From Hyphomicrobiales bacterium (GTDB lineage Bacteria > Pseudomonadota > Alphaproteobacteria > Rhizobiales > Beijerinckiaceae), in the NCBI GenBank assembly GCA_026400535.1, contig JAPLOU010000043.1:1-64000 (forward strand): a stretch of DNA of 64,000 nt, read 5' to 3'. The position numbers and the translations under genes are program-made. Shown piece after piece: positions 10,647-19,494 of the stretch. The notes under the pieces were generated by a model. That model ran no database searches, had not been told where the DNA came from, and was given only the letters and a program-made list of their open reading frames with translations. Numbering within the stretch: position 1 is the first letter of the stretch; each line of letters opens with the position of its first letter.

Positions 10647-10676
10647 TTGATCTCAATTTCATTGCAGCCAAATTAT
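10647..10676 (+). promoter_or_regulatory. possible promoter of ribB in an AT-rich patch
   Basis: TTGATC (10647-10652) and AATTAT (10671-10676) are separated by 18 bases in a conspicuously AT-rich patch of a GC-rich window. Transcription would begin only a few bases before the GTG at 10698, which favours that start over the ATG at 10644. No FMN riboswitch consensus was seen upstream. Confidence 0.3.
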
Positions 10677-10697
10677 GCGCCTGCTACACGCTGCTGC

Positions 10698-11987
10698 GTG
10701 AAACTCGTAGCCTGGCTTACCAGAGAATCCATCGCGCGCGCGGCGTTCGCCAAGACGGTCGGGATGTCGCCGGCCAGCATCACCGCGCTGTGCAATGACG
10801 AGACCGCCTGGCTCTCGCGCGACGCAGCCGAGCGCATCGCCAAGGCGACCGGCGGCGCGGTCAGCCCGAATGACTTCCTGCAATTCGCCTTTCCGAAGGA
10901 TGCTCCGATGCACCACACTGTCAACGAGGCGATCGATGCCTTCGCCCGCGGCGAGATCGTCGTCGTCACCGATGATGACGACCGCGAGAACGAGGGCGAC
11001 CTGATCGTCGCCGCATCGCTGTGCACGCCCGAGAAGATGGCCTTCATCATCCGCCATTGCTGCGGCATCGTCTGCACGCCGCTGCCGCTGCAGGAAGCCA
11101 AGCGCCTCAGGCTCGACCCGATGGTCTCGTCCAATGACAGCGCCCACACCACGGCCTTCACGGTGACCATCGACTACAAGCACGGCACGACCACCGGCAT
11201 TTCGGCCGATGACCGCACCGCGACCGTGCGCGGGCTTGCCAACCCGAATGTCGGGGCTTCGGATTTCTCCCGGCCCGGACATGTCTTTCCGCTGATCGCG
11301 CGCGATGGCGGCGTGTTGATGCGCTCGGGCCACACGGAGGCCGCCGTGGATCTGTGCAGGCTCGCCGGCCTGCCGCTGGTTGGCGTGATCTGCGAACTGG
11401 TCAACGATGACGGCACGGTGATGAAGGGCTCGCAGATCAATGCGTTCTCGGCCAGGCATGGCCTGAGGCAAATCACCGTGGCGGACCTGATCGCCTTTCG
11501 GCAGGCGCGCGAGAAGCTGGTCGAACGCGTCGCGACCTTCGCGGTCAAGACCGAGTTCGGCGACCTTACCGGCCATGCCTATGTCACGCCGTTCGACAGC
11601 GTGCAGCACTTCGCCTTCGTCATGGGCAAGGTCGGCGAGGGACGCGACGTGCCCGCCCGCCTCCACCGGGCCGATGTGGTGGGGGACATCTTCGGCGGCG
11701 GCAAGTCGATCAATGCCGCGCTCAAGCGCTTTGCCAGGGACGGCCGTGGGGTGCTGATCTATCTGCGCGACGGAGCGGCTGGCGTTCCCACCAACCGGCC
11801 CGGCGACGACACGGTGCAGAGCGAACACAAGCGCAACCAGGCCTGGCGCGAGGTTGGCCTCGGCGCGCAGATCCTGAAGGATCTGGGCGTCACCTCGATC
11901 GTCAACCTGTCATCATCGGCCCGCGCCTTCGTCGGCCTGTCCGGATTCGGCATCGAGATTGCCGGGACGGAACCGCTGGAGAAGTAA
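10698..11987 (+). CDS. ribB: 3,4-dihydroxy-2-butanone 4-phosphate synthase with N-terminal HTH and degenerate GCHII-like domain
   Basis: The core RibB domain is unmistakable: DDDDRENEGDLIVAASLC for metal and ribulose-5-phosphate binding, and HTEAAVDLCRLAGLPLVGVI. It makes the four-carbon unit of riboflavin. The C-terminal half is GTP-cyclohydrolase-II-like, but where GCHII has its three zinc cysteines this protein reads RADVVGDIFGGGKSINAALK with no Cys, so cyclohydrolase activity is unlikely. Upstream of the usual RibB start, the same frame encodes about 60 residues resembling a Cro/YdaS helix-turn-helix (AAFAKTVGMSPASITALCND). An internal ATG at 10908 has a good Shine-Dalgarno (GAAGGA, 10895-10900), so a short form may also be made. 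The ATG at 10644 is an alternative longer start. Confidence 0.85.
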   Translation: MKLVAWLTRESIARAAFAKTVGMSPASITALCNDETAWLSRDAAERIAKATGGAVSPNDFLQFAFPKDAPMHHTVNEAIDAFARGEIVVVTDDDDRENEGDLIVAASLCTPEKMAFIIRHCCGIVCTPLPLQEAKRLRLDPMVSSNDSAHTTAFTVTIDYKHGTTTGISADDRTATVRGLANPNVGASDFSRPGHVFPLIARDGGVLMRSGHTEAAVDLCRLAGLPLVGVICELVNDDGTVMKGSQINAFSARHGLRQITVADLIAFRQAREKLVERVATFAVKTEFGDLTGHAYVTPFDSVQHFAFVMGKVGEGRDVPARLHRADVVGDIFGGGKSINAALKRFARDGRGVLIYLRDGAAGVPTNRPGDDTVQSEHKRNQAWREVGLGAQILKDLGVTSIVNLSSSARAFVGLSGFGIEIAGTEPLEK

Positions 11988-11990
11988 GAA

Positions 11991-12004
11991 GCGGCGAAAG
12001 CCGC
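11991..12004. terminator. bidirectional hairpin between convergent ribB and pheT
   Basis: GCGGC (11991-11995), a GAAA tetraloop and GCCGC (12000-12004) form a compact hairpin. Read leftward it is followed by a T-rich TTCTTACTT, so it best fits termination of pheT. It also lies immediately after the ribB stop. Confidence 0.5.
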
Positions 12005-12005
12005 C

Positions 12006-14429
12006 CTACCCTCGCAAACTCGCCCCGTAGCGCTTCGCCATCTCGGCCACGATCTTGCCACCCACGGCGTCGATTTCGGCCTCGGTCAGGGTCTTTTCGG
12101 TCGACTGCAAGGTGACGGCCAGCGCGACCGACTTCTTGCCGGCCTCGATCTTGTCGCCCTCATAGACGTCGAAGACCGAGACGTCCGAGATCAGCGCGCG
12201 ATCCGCTCCGGCCGCCGTCTTGACCATGTCGCCGGCAGCGGTCTTCGCATCGACCACGAAGGCGAAATCGCGCGTGACGGGCTGGAAGTCCGACAGCTTC
12301 AGCCTCGGCTTCATCTTTGTGGGCTTCGCCTTCGGCATGGGCAGGCCATCCAGAATGATTTCAAAGCCCACCAGCGGGCCCTTCGCGTCGAGCAGTTTCA
12401 GCGTCCTTGGGTGGATCTCGCCAAACGCGCCGACGCTTCCCTTGGGGCCGAACTGCAGCGTGGCCGAGCGGCCCGGATGCATCCAGTGGGGCCCGCCCGG
12501 CATAACCTGCAGGCCACCGGTGGCGATCCCCAGCGATGCCAACAGCGCCAGAGCGTCTTGCTTGGCGTCGAGCGCGCTGATCTCCTGCCCCGCGCCATCC
12601 CAGTGGCGGCCGACGCCGGCGGGGCGCGCCGTGCCACGCCGGATGGCGGCTGCAGCCATGCGCTGGTCATCTTCACCGTCGCCGAGGAAGACCTGCCCGA
12701 CCTCGAACAGCGCCACATCGCCAAAGCTGCGGTCGGCATTGCGCTGCGCGGCCTTGATCAGCCCCGGCAGCAGCGAGGGCCGCATGTCCGACAGATCGGA
12801 GGCGATCGGGTTGGCCAGCGCCAGCTCCGGCTTGCCGCCGCCGAAATGGACCGCCTCGTCCCTGGCGATGAAGGACCAGGTCACAGCCTCGACGAGGCCA
12901 CGCGCGGCCAGCGTGCGCTTGGCCAGCCTTGTGCGCTTCTGCAGCACGGTGAGCACCGGCTTCGGCACTTCATCGACAAGGCGCGGGAACGGAATGGCGT
13001 CCACCCGGTCCAGCCCGGCGATGCGGACGATCTCCTCGACCAGATCGGCCTTGCCCTCAATATCGCCGCGCCAGCTCGGCGGCGAGACGCGGACACGGTC
13101 GCCAGTTCCCGAAACATGGAAGCCGAGGGAGGTCAGCGCCAGTTTCATCTCCGGGACCGGGAGCGAAAGCCCCGTGAGCCGCCTCACCTCCGACCAGGGA
13201 AATTCAATGAGGCGGCTGGTGTCCGGTGGCGCACCCGCGACGACCGCCTCCGACGCTTCGCCGCCGCACAGGTCGATGATCATCTGCGTCGCAAGGTCAA
13301 GACCGGGCAGGCAGAACTCGGGATCGACGCCGCGCTCGAAACGGTAGCGCGCGTCGGAATTGATGCCGAGCGCACGGCCCGTGCGGGCGGTGGTGAGCGG
13401 GTCCCAGAGCGCGCTCTCGACCAGCACATCGGTGGTGGCCTCCGAGCAGCCGGAGGCCTCGCCGCCCATGATGCCGGCAAGCGATTCCACGCTCCTGTCA
13501 TCGCAGATCACCACATGATCGTTGCTGAAGCTGTAGGTCTTGCCATCGAGCGCCACCATGCTCTCGCCGGCTCGCGCGCGGCGGACGACCATATCGCCAT
13601 GCACCTTCGCCGCATCGAAGACGTGCAGCGGCCGGTTCATGGCGAACGTCATGAAATTGGTGACATCGACCAGCGCATTGATCGGCCTGAGCCCGATGGC
13701 CTTGAGGCGCGCCTGCACCCAATCAGGCGAGGGGCCGTTCCGGACGCCGCGGATCAGGCGCATGGCGAAGGCCGGGCAAAGGTGCCGGTCAAGAACATCG
13801 AAATCGAGGATCACGGACACGGGACAGCGGAAGGCGCCCTTCACCGGCCTGACATTGACATGCCTGAGTTCGCCAAGCCCCGCCGCCGCAAGATCACGGG
13901 CGATGCCATGGATGCCGAGCGCGTCAGCCCGGTTCGGCGTCACGGCAATCTCGATCACGGGATCGCCGAAGCCCGCCCATTGCGCGTAGCTGGCGCCAAG
14001 GGGCGCATCGTCAGGCAGATCGATGATGCCATCATGGTCAGTCGACAGCTCAAGCTCGGCTGCCGAGCAGAGCATGCCGTTGGATTCGACGCCGCGGATG
14101 ACGCCCTTGCCGAGCGTGATGTCCTTGCCAGGGATGTACGTGCCGGGGGGCGAGAACACGCTCTTCATGCCCGTCCGCGCGTTGGGGGCACCGCAAACCA
14201 CCTGCACCGGCTCGCCAACGCCGGTATCCACCATGCAGACGCGCAGGCGGTCCGCATTGGGATGCTGCTTCGCCTCGATCACATGGGCGATCGTGAATGC
14301 GGACAGGGTTCTGGCCTTGTCCTCGACGCCTTCGACCTCAAGGCCGACCTTGTTGAGCGCCTCGCAAATCGCGTCGACCGAGGCGGAGGTGTCGAGGTGG
14401 TTCTTCAGCCAGGAGAGGGTGAATTTCAT
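12006..14429 (-). CDS. pheT: phenylalanine--tRNA ligase beta subunit
   Basis: The 807-residue large subunit of the alpha2-beta2 PheRS charges tRNA-Phe and edits Tyr. Domains in order are an N-terminal EMAP/tRNA-binding fold (about 40-150, with VVCGAPNARTGMKSVFSPPG), the B3/B4 editing domain, a B5 domain (about 400-475), a catalytic-core-like region with FERGVDPEF, and a C-terminal ferredoxin anticodon-binding (FDX-ACB) domain ending LTEAEIDAVGGKIVAEMAKR. The length is normal. pheS is upstream on the same strand but not adjacent: a 316-residue unknown gene lies between them, with a repeat-bearing gap of 166 bases before pheT. Confidence 0.97.
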   Translation of the reverse strand: MKFTLSWLKNHLDTSASVDAICEALNKVGLEVEGVEDKARTLSAFTIAHVIEAKQHPNADRLRVCMVDTGVGEPVQVVCGAPNARTGMKSVFSPPGTYIPGKDITLGKGVIRGVESNGMLCSAAELELSTDHDGIIDLPDDAPLGASYAQWAGFGDPVIEIAVTPNRADALGIHGIARDLAAAGLGELRHVNVRPVKGAFRCPVSVILDFDVLDRHLCPAFAMRLIRGVRNGPSPDWVQARLKAIGLRPINALVDVTNFMTFAMNRPLHVFDAAKVHGDMVVRRARAGESMVALDGKTYSFSNDHVVICDDRSVESLAGIMGGEASGCSEATTDVLVESALWDPLTTARTGRALGINSDARYRFERGVDPEFCLPGLDLATQMIIDLCGGEASEAVVAGAPPDTSRLIEFPWSEVRRLTGLSLPVPEMKLALTSLGFHVSGTGDRVRVSPPSWRGDIEGKADLVEEIVRIAGLDRVDAIPFPRLVDEVPKPVLTVLQKRTRLAKRTLAARGLVEAVTWSFIARDEAVHFGGGKPELALANPIASDLSDMRPSLLPGLIKAAQRNADRSFGDVALFEVGQVFLGDGEDDQRMAAAAIRRGTARPAGVGRHWDGAGQEISALDAKQDALALLASLGIATGGLQVMPGGPHWMHPGRSATLQFGPKGSVGAFGEIHPRTLKLLDAKGPLVGFEIILDGLPMPKAKPTKMKPRLKLSDFQPVTRDFAFVVDAKTAAGDMVKTAAGADRALISDVSVFDVYEGDKIEAGKKSVALAVTLQSTEKTLTEAEIDAVGGKIVAEMAKRYGASLRG

Positions 14430-14465
14430 CGGACGTCCTTGGGCGGTCTGGTCTTGGGTATCGAT

Positions 14466-14553
14466 CGAACCTTATCCTGAGCCCGTCGACAGAGGCGTTC
14501 CAGACAGGACTTCTCTCGGGATCATCCTTCGATGGTCTCAGAATGAGGATTCG
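14466..14553. repeat. dispersed intergenic repeat upstream of pheT
   Basis: The non-coding region holds TTATCCTGAGC near 14472 and CTCAGAATGAGG at 14537-14548 in inverted orientation, enclosing TCATCCTTCGA. The pieces match a CTCATCCTGAGC-type palindromic repeat also present near 34.8 kb and at 3.27 kb. Confidence 0.45.
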
Positions 14554-14562
14554 GGATGTCAT

Positions 14563-14641
14563 GTGTCACTCCAAGCGCAGCGACGCAATCCAGATTTACG
14601 GCGAACCTGGACTGGATTGCGTCGCCTCGCTGGCAATGACG
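14563..14641. repeat. REP-like palindromic element at the 3' end of the pheS-pheT insert gene
   Basis: GCGACGCAATCCAG (14580-14593) and CTGGATTGCGTCGC (14612-14625) are perfect 14-base inverted arms around an 18-base centre. They are flanked by diverged outer arms, with GTCATTGCCAGCGAGGCGAC as the reverse complement of the right side. The type (GTCATTGCGAGCG...GCAATCCAG) is common between genes in rhizobial genomes. The right arm is translated as the C-terminal tail of the gene at 14596-15543. Confidence 0.7.
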
Positions 14642-15543
14642 GCATCTGAAGCAGACATGTTGCCCGCACTGTAGCGCGCCACGGCCTCGGGCCGTATGCC
14701 GCTGATCGTGTGGTGCGGATGTCCCGGCCCCACGAAAATCTCCGGCATGACACTGAACGGCACGATCCCGCCGCCAAAGGCCTTGCCGTACTTGCCAAGC
14801 TCGGGGTCATGGTCGCGGCCCTCGACAAACCCGACGAGTTCTCCGTAGCCGCCAAGGTTCTGCCTGGCGTCAGTCTCGTCTGGCTCGAAGGCCAGATGCA
14901 GGAAGGTCGCTATGCCGTAGACGCCGAGACACCGTTCGGCTCCGCCTTGCCAGGCGATGGCCGCCAGCACCACATCCTCGCCGACATCGAGATCGGCAAA
15001 TCGCGGCCAGGCCAGTGCCTCCTGCATCACGATGCGGCTGCGCCAGAGCATCTTTTCCTTGAACGGCATGATCGGGCCCGCGGGATCGACGAAAGGCCAG
15101 TATTCAAGCGTCCGCGCCATCCCCAGCTTGATCGAGAAAGCACGGGCATCGCGGGCGAGAAAGTCATGCGCGGCCTGCCGGAGGTTTGCGTCGATATCAG
15201 GAGCAGCTCGATAAAGGCTGTCATCATCCATGGTGATCGCAAGACGATACTCGATGCGAGCGAGCAGCAGCGCCATAGCGCTGGCAAACACCTCTCCGAT
15301 GCGGGCATGCGGCAAGCTCGGCTCGGCGATGATCAGGCGACCCGAGGCGATCAAGGTCGCGAAACGCTGCTTCAGGCTTTCGATCACGGTTCGGCTGTAG
15401 GCCTGCGCGTAGACGAAGGTGCAGACACGAAAGCCGCCCTCTTCCAGCGCAGGCGCGAAACCGGTCTCGATATCAGCGAGCAACCGCGTCAGCAGCTCCT
15501 CGCGGTTGCGGCTACAAATGAAGATCGCGATGTCGCACGTCAA
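14596..15543 (-). CDS. unknown protein with a glycosyltransferase-like DxD motif, between pheS and pheT
   Basis: The protein has 315 residues. It opens [20 protein letters not shown], resembling the nucleotide-sugar-binding start of GT-A-fold glycosyltransferases, and [13 protein letters not shown] near residue 108 could be the metal-binding DxD. No membrane segment or signal peptide is evident, so it is probably cytoplasmic. It starts with TTG inside the pheS stop codon (TTGA, 15540-15543), implying coupled translation. Its last 17 or so residues (from [14 protein letters not shown]) are encoded by a REP-like palindrome, so the original C-terminus has been replaced or extended. The substrate is unknown, and the glycosyltransferase call is tentative. 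Confidence 0.6.
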   Translation of the reverse strand: MTCDIAIFICSRNREELLTRLLADIETGFAPALEEGGFRVCTFVYAQAYSRTVIESLKQRFATLIASGRLIIAEPSLPHARIGEVFASAMALLLARIEYRLAITMDDDSLYRAAPDIDANLRQAAHDFLARDARAFSIKLGMARTLEYWPFVDPAGPIMPFKEKMLWRSRIVMQEALAWPRFADLDVGEDVVLAAIAWQGGAERCLGVYGIATFLHLAFEPDETDARQNLGGYGELVGFVEGRDHDPELGKYGKAFGGGIVPFSVMPEIFVGPGHPHHTISGIRPEAVARYSAGNMSASDAVIASEATQSSPGSP

Positions 15544-16622
15544 ACCGACAATCCGCCCGCCAATGTCGGGAAGTCCAGCGGCCGGAAGCCGTAATGCTGC
15601 AGCCAGCGCACATCAGCCTCGAAGAAGGGGCGCAGGTCGGGCATCCCGTATTTCAGCATGGCAATGCGGTCGATGCCCATGCCCCAGGCGAAGCCCTGGT
15701 AGACATCCGGGTCGATGCCGACATTGCGCAGCACGTTGGGGTGGACCATGCCGCAGCCGAGGATTTCGAGCCAATCCTCGCCCTCGCCGAAGCGGATTTC
15801 GCCGCCCTTGCGCGAACACTGGATGTCGACCTCGACCGAAGGCTCGGTGAACGGGAAGAAGGACGGGCGGAAGCGCATGGTCACATCCCGCACCTCGAAG
15901 AAGGCCTTGCAGAACTCCTGCAGGATCCATTTCAGGTGGCCCATATGCGAGCCCTTGTCGATGACAAGGCCCTCGACCTGATGGAACATCGGCGTATGCG
16001 TCTGGTCGGAATCGCAGCGGTAGGTGCGGCCCGGGCAGATCACCCGGATCGGCGGCTGCTGCGCCAGCATCGTGCGCACCTGGACGGGGCTGGTGTGCGT
16101 GCGCAGGAGCTTTCTCTTGCCGCCCTTGTCAGGCGCGAAGAAGAAGGTGTCATGCATCTCCCGCGCCGGGTGGCCTTCGGGGAAGTTGAGCTTGGTGAAG
16201 TTGAGGTCATCGGTCTCGACATCCGGCCCTTCGGCGATCGAGAAGCCCATGTCGCCGAAAATGGCGGTGATCTCGTCGATGACCTGGCTGATCGGGTGCA
16301 GCCTGCCGCACGCTTCGGGCCCCTCGCGCACGGGTAGCGAGACGTCAATGCGCTCGGACGCCAGACGCGCATTCAGCGCGGCATCGGTCAGAGCCTGCTT
16401 GCGCAAAGCCATGGCTGCCGAGACACGATCGCGCAGGCCGTTGATCAGCGGGCCCTGCTCCTTGCGCTCGTCCGGCGCCATGCCGCCAAGGCTCTTCAGC
16501 AGACCCGAAACACTCCCCGCCTTGCCCAGCGCGGCGATGCGCACGGCGTCAAGCGAAGCTTCGTCATTTGCGGCGGCAATGGCGGCAAGCGTGTCGTGTT
16601 CAAGCGTTCTGATGTCTGTCAT
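15540..16622 (-). CDS. pheS: phenylalanine--tRNA ligase alpha subunit
   Basis: The 360-residue catalytic subunit of PheRS has an N-terminal coiled-coil tRNA-binding arm (about 1-100). Class II synthetase motifs follow: motif 2 around [20 protein letters not shown] with [12 protein letters not shown], and motif 3 in [20 protein letters not shown]. It is full length. The stop overlaps the TTG of the unknown downstream gene, while pheT follows further on. It lies just downstream of a short hypothetical gene. Confidence 0.97.
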   Translation of the reverse strand: MTDIRTLEHDTLAAIAAANDEASLDAVRIAALGKAGSVSGLLKSLGGMAPDERKEQGPLINGLRDRVSAAMALRKQALTDAALNARLASERIDVSLPVREGPEACGRLHPISQVIDEITAIFGDMGFSIAEGPDVETDDLNFTKLNFPEGHPAREMHDTFFFAPDKGGKRKLLRTHTSPVQVRTMLAQQPPIRVICPGRTYRCDSDQTHTPMFHQVEGLVIDKGSHMGHLKWILQEFCKAFFEVRDVTMRFRPSFFPFTEPSVEVDIQCSRKGGEIRFGEGEDWLEILGCGMVHPNVLRNVGIDPDVYQGFAWGMGIDRIAMLKYGMPDLRPFFEADVRWLQHYGFRPLDFPTLAGGLSV

Positions 16623-16691
16623 GGGGCCAAAGCTGTCGCAGTGCGTGTTGCCTCATAGCCGCACTTCAGCGAAGTCTCAATGCCGCGCCGC

Positions 16692-16964
16692 TCAATGCCG
16701 GGTCGAGAGCGAATAGGCGCCTGCCTTGATCTTGGACGGCAGGGTCTCGGCGAAGACAGCGGTGGCGTCCTCGCCATAGATCGAGACAAGATCCCGAAAA
16801 GCCGCAAACAGTGCTGCATGGGCGAGGCTGTCGCCGTCAAGCCCCTCATGTCGTCCTGTCGCAAAGGCCTCGTCAACATACGATACTGCGATGCGCCTCA
16901 GATCGGCGGCATCCTCGTCTTCGGGCCGGGCCATGGCCGGGTTATCATTGGTCAGGTTCGACAT
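16692..16964 (-). CDS. small acidic conserved hypothetical protein
   Basis: The protein has 90 residues with an acidic N-terminal half (MARPEDEDAADLRRIAVSYV) and predicted helices through DSLAHAALFAAFRDLVSIYG. It has no signal peptide, membrane segment or cysteine. It sits 69 bases upstream of pheS on the same strand. The frame is clean and starts with ATG, and the codon bias matches its neighbours. I do not recognise the family. Confidence 0.5.
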   Translation of the reverse strand: MSNLTNDNPAMARPEDEDAADLRRIAVSYVDEAFATGRHEGLDGDSLAHAALFAAFRDLVSIYGEDATAVFAETLPSKIKAGAYSLSTRH

Positions 16965-17068
16965 CGGGTTTCGATTTCACTCAGCCTGGCGAGTGTTACG
17001 GCGGCCAGACGGCCCACGCCAGCGAACCCTTTAAGGAAGGTTAATTTGATCGATGAAGTTGTGAATAA

Positions 17069-17503
17069 CTAGCCGCCATAACGGCTGGCCAGACGGCGCG
17101 ACACGGTCTCGCCATCCTGCGACAGGCGCCTGGAGACCTCCTGGGCGGCGCTGGTGCAGGTACGGTAGCTCAGCGCGAAGCCGCGGAAGCCGCGGTTGTA
17201 GGCGCCCGCCAGGCGCTCGCGCCGTCCTGGCGTCGTACCCTCCGCACCCATCAGATCCGTCATCCTGACCCGCCACTCCGCCGCATCCGGCGCCGCGCAG
17301 AGCTGGCGCAGGAAGGCGAGCGATCCGATGATCTCGGCGAGACGGAGCAGGTCCGGCTCGTAGGCTGTCGGTGCAGGTTCGGGCGCCGGCGCGGCCTCGG
17401 GCGCCGCAGGTGGGCGCGCCACCTGAGGGCGCGATGCGCCTTGCTGGGCCATCGCCACCGCGGGCAAGCAAAGGCACAGCGCAAGGGCAAGCCCCCGAAT
17501 CAC
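17069..17503 (-). CDS. TIGR02301-type secreted alphaproteobacterial protein
   Basis: The protein has 144 residues. A signal peptide (VIRGLALALCLCLPAVAMAQ, cleaved after AMA) precedes a Pro/Ala-rich linker and a conserved domain: LLRLAEIIGSLAFLRQLCA, then WRVRMTDLMGAEG, then RRERLAGAYNRGFRGFALSY followed by RTCTSAA. This pattern matches the uncharacterised TIGR02301 family of alphaproteobacteria. Two cysteines may form a disulfide. The GTG at 17503 overlaps the Nudix stop (GTGA). The frame is open further upstream, but only this start gives a signal peptide. Confidence 0.65.
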   Translation of the reverse strand: MIRGLALALCLCLPAVAMAQQGASRPQVARPPAAPEAAPAPEPAPTAYEPDLLRLAEIIGSLAFLRQLCAAPDAAEWRVRMTDLMGAEGTTPGRRERLAGAYNRGFRGFALSYRTCTSAAQEVSRRLSQDGETVSRRLASRYGG

Positions 17504-17967
17504 CGCACCATCCAGATCGCGTGTGCGGCGCGCAGGACGTCCCCGAGCTGCCGCGTGGTCGTCAGACCTCCCAGATTGAACGGATCGGCCCACATCACGG
17601 CGCCAGCCTCCGGCCCGGTGCGCGGCTCGCCGCCGGACCACTCCGCCACAAAGGATGCGACGACGAAATGATGCGCGACCTTGTCGTTGGCGTCGCGATG
17701 GATGATCTCGACATGACGGTTGAAGCCGATGACGCGGGCGGTGACCCCGACCTCCTCGGCCAGTTCCCGCAACGCGGCCTCCGCCAGGGTCTCGCCGGAC
17801 TCCACCTTGCCGCCCGGCAAAGACCAGACATCGCAGGCAGGAGGGCTGGTTCGGGTCGCCAGCAGGACCTTCCCGTCAGCCCTGAACACCGCGACGGAGG
17901 CCGCGAGCACCGGGCGGGCGGCTGTCACCTGCTGCGGAAAGGTCAGCACCCTGAGCCCGCTGGCCAC
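17500..17967 (-). CDS. Nudix hydrolase
   Basis: The protein has 155 residues. The Nudix box is intact at about residues 50-73 (GGKVESGETLAEAALRELAE, then EVGV), with the REXXEE-type metal ligands. The preceding RADGKVLLATRTSPPACDVWSLPG resembles ADP-ribose pyrophosphatase or MutT-like house-cleaning enzymes. The substrate cannot be read from sequence. It is coupled to the TIGR02301 gene downstream and lies 36 bases after the SDR gene. Confidence 0.88.
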   Translation of the reverse strand: MASGLRVLTFPQQVTAARPVLAASVAVFRADGKVLLATRTSPPACDVWSLPGGKVESGETLAEAALRELAEEVGVTARVIGFNRHVEIIHRDANDKVAHHFVVASFVAEWSGGEPRTGPEAGAVMWADPFNLGGLTTTRQLGDVLRAAHAIWMVR

Positions 17968-18003
17968 GGCGTCAGCCCCCGGCGCAGGCGCTGTGGGCGC
18001 TCA

Positions 18004-18780
18004 TCAGACGTGCTGCCCGCCATTGATGTGCAGTTCGGCCCCAGTCACGTAGGATGAGGCGCCTGTGCAGAGGAAATAGATCGCCTTGGCCACCTCTTCG
18101 GTCGTTCCCAGACGGCGCAGTGGCAGTTTCTCGACAATCTTGTCGGTCCCGGGGGAGAGGATCGAGGTGTCGATCTCGCCGGGAGAGATCGAATTGACCC
18201 GGATGCCGTGCGGGCCGAAATCCGACGCCATCTCGCGGGTCAGCGAGGCAAGCGCGGCCTTGGACGTGGCATAGGCCGCGCCGGCGAAGGGGTGCACCTG
18301 CGTGCCGGCGATCGAGGTCACATTGACGATGGCCCCCTGCCCGGCCTTGAGTTCGTGGAACAGGCCACGCGCAAGCATGATCGGGGCGAAGAAGTTGACC
18401 TGAAAAACGCGGCTCCAGTCGTTGAACGAGGTATCGGCGGCGCCAAGCCGCGAGCCGCCCGGGCCTTTGGGCGAGATGCCGGCATTGTTGACCAGCGCGT
18501 TGAGCTTGCCGCCCTCGACCACGAGGCGGCGGCGGATGTCGCCGATGCCGCGCTCGGTGTCGACCGGATCAGCCAGATCGATCTGGACATGGTCATCGGC
18601 GCCGGACGGCCAAGGGCACTTGTCGGAAAAGGCCTGGCGCGAACAGGACAGGATGCGCCATCCAGCCATGGCGAACTGCATCACCGTGGCATGTCCGATG
18701 CCGCGGGATGCGCCCGTCAACAGCATGACCGGTCGTTTTCCCGCCTCAGTCTTGGGGAAATCGAATGTTGGCATGGCCAT
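18004..18780 (-). CDS. short-chain dehydrogenase/reductase (SDR) family oxidoreductase
   Basis: This 258-residue classical SDR carries the cofactor motif TGASRGIGHATVMQFAMAG (TGxxxGxG), NNAGIS, the catalytic Ser in VNVTSIAGTQ, Tyr-x3-Lys in YATSKAALASLTREM, and a C-terminal YVTGAELHINGGQHV. NAD(P) preference and substrate are uncertain. The open frame extends well upstream into the pdxH region, but homology begins just after the ATG at 18780 (ATGs at 18774 and 18798 are alternatives). It follows pdxH by about 55 bases on the same strand. Confidence 0.88.
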   Translation of the reverse strand: MAMPTFDFPKTEAGKRPVMLLTGASRGIGHATVMQFAMAGWRILSCSRQAFSDKCPWPSGADDHVQIDLADPVDTERGIGDIRRRLVVEGGKLNALVNNAGISPKGPGGSRLGAADTSFNDWSRVFQVNFFAPIMLARGLFHELKAGQGAIVNVTSIAGTQVHPFAGAAYATSKAALASLTREMASDFGPHGIRVNSISPGEIDTSILSPGTDKIVEKLPLRRLGTTEEVAKAIYFLCTGASSYVTGAELHINGGQHV

Positions 18781-18835
18781 CGGGGGTACCTGTCGCATGA
18801 GGAAGGACTGCTGCTTTGGCGGATTTGGACCTGAT

Positions 18836-19438
18836 CTACGGATAAAGCCTGGTCTTCGTCCAGTCACCAGACGGCTCCGGTCGCCGGAAGACGACCCGAT
18901 CATGCAGGCGAAACGCGCCGTCCTTCCAGAATTCGATAGAGGTGGGCATGATCCTGATGCCTGTCCAGTGCGGCGGACGCGGGATAGCGCCGATGGCGTA
19001 TTTCGCTGCGTAGTGCGCCGCAGCCTTCTCCAGTGCGAAGCGGCTTTCCAGCGGACGCGACTGTTGGCTGGCCCAGGCTCCGATCCGGCTGTCGCGCGGG
19101 CGGGACTGGAAGTAGGCGTCCGCCTCGGCATCCGAGACCAACTCGACAGGACCGCGAAGGCGGACCTGCCGCCGGAGCGACTTCCAATGAAACAGGGCTG
19201 CGGCCTTCATCGAGCCAAGGATCTCGTTGCCCTTCTGGCTTTGCGTGTTGGTGTAGAACACGAAACCGCGCGCATCGAAGGCCTTGAGCAGGACCATCCG
19301 CACGTTTGGCATGCCGTCCGCGTCCGTGCTCGCCAGCGCCATGCCATTGGGATCATTGATCTCGGACGCTTTTGCCTCGCTCATCCAGCTTTCGAACAGG
19401 GCAAGGGGCTCGTCGGCTTCAGGAAAGTCACTCGTCAT
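18836..19438 (-). CDS. pdxH: pyridoxamine 5'-phosphate oxidase
   Basis: This 200-residue FMN enzyme oxidises PNP/PMP to pyridoxal 5'-phosphate. The family features are [20 protein letters not shown] and [10 protein letters not shown] (FMN-binding), [20 protein letters not shown], and the C-terminal [20 protein letters not shown]. The length is slightly short but complete. It heads a leftward pdxH-SDR-Nudix-TIGR02301 group and is divergent from the lipoprotein gene. Confidence 0.95.
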   Translation of the reverse strand: MTSDFPEADEPLALFESWMSEAKASEINDPNGMALASTDADGMPNVRMVLLKAFDARGFVFYTNTQSQKGNEILGSMKAAALFHWKSLRRQVRLRGPVELVSDAEADAYFQSRPRDSRIGAWASQQSRPLESRFALEKAAAHYAAKYAIGAIPRPPHWTGIRIMPTSIEFWKDGAFRLHDRVVFRRPEPSGDWTKTRLYP

Positions 19439-19494
19439 TAACGCTTCCCCTGTCTAATCATCAAAGGCTGTTTTCTTGCGAGTTGAGTGCTGCC

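Noticed and set aside
10465-10697. FMN riboswitch upstream of ribB
   Set aside because: The conserved RFN core elements were not found in the gap.
12411-14480. 689-residue plus-strand open frame opposite pheT
   Set aside because: It is a shadow of pheT; the composition is Arg/His-rich and shows no homology.
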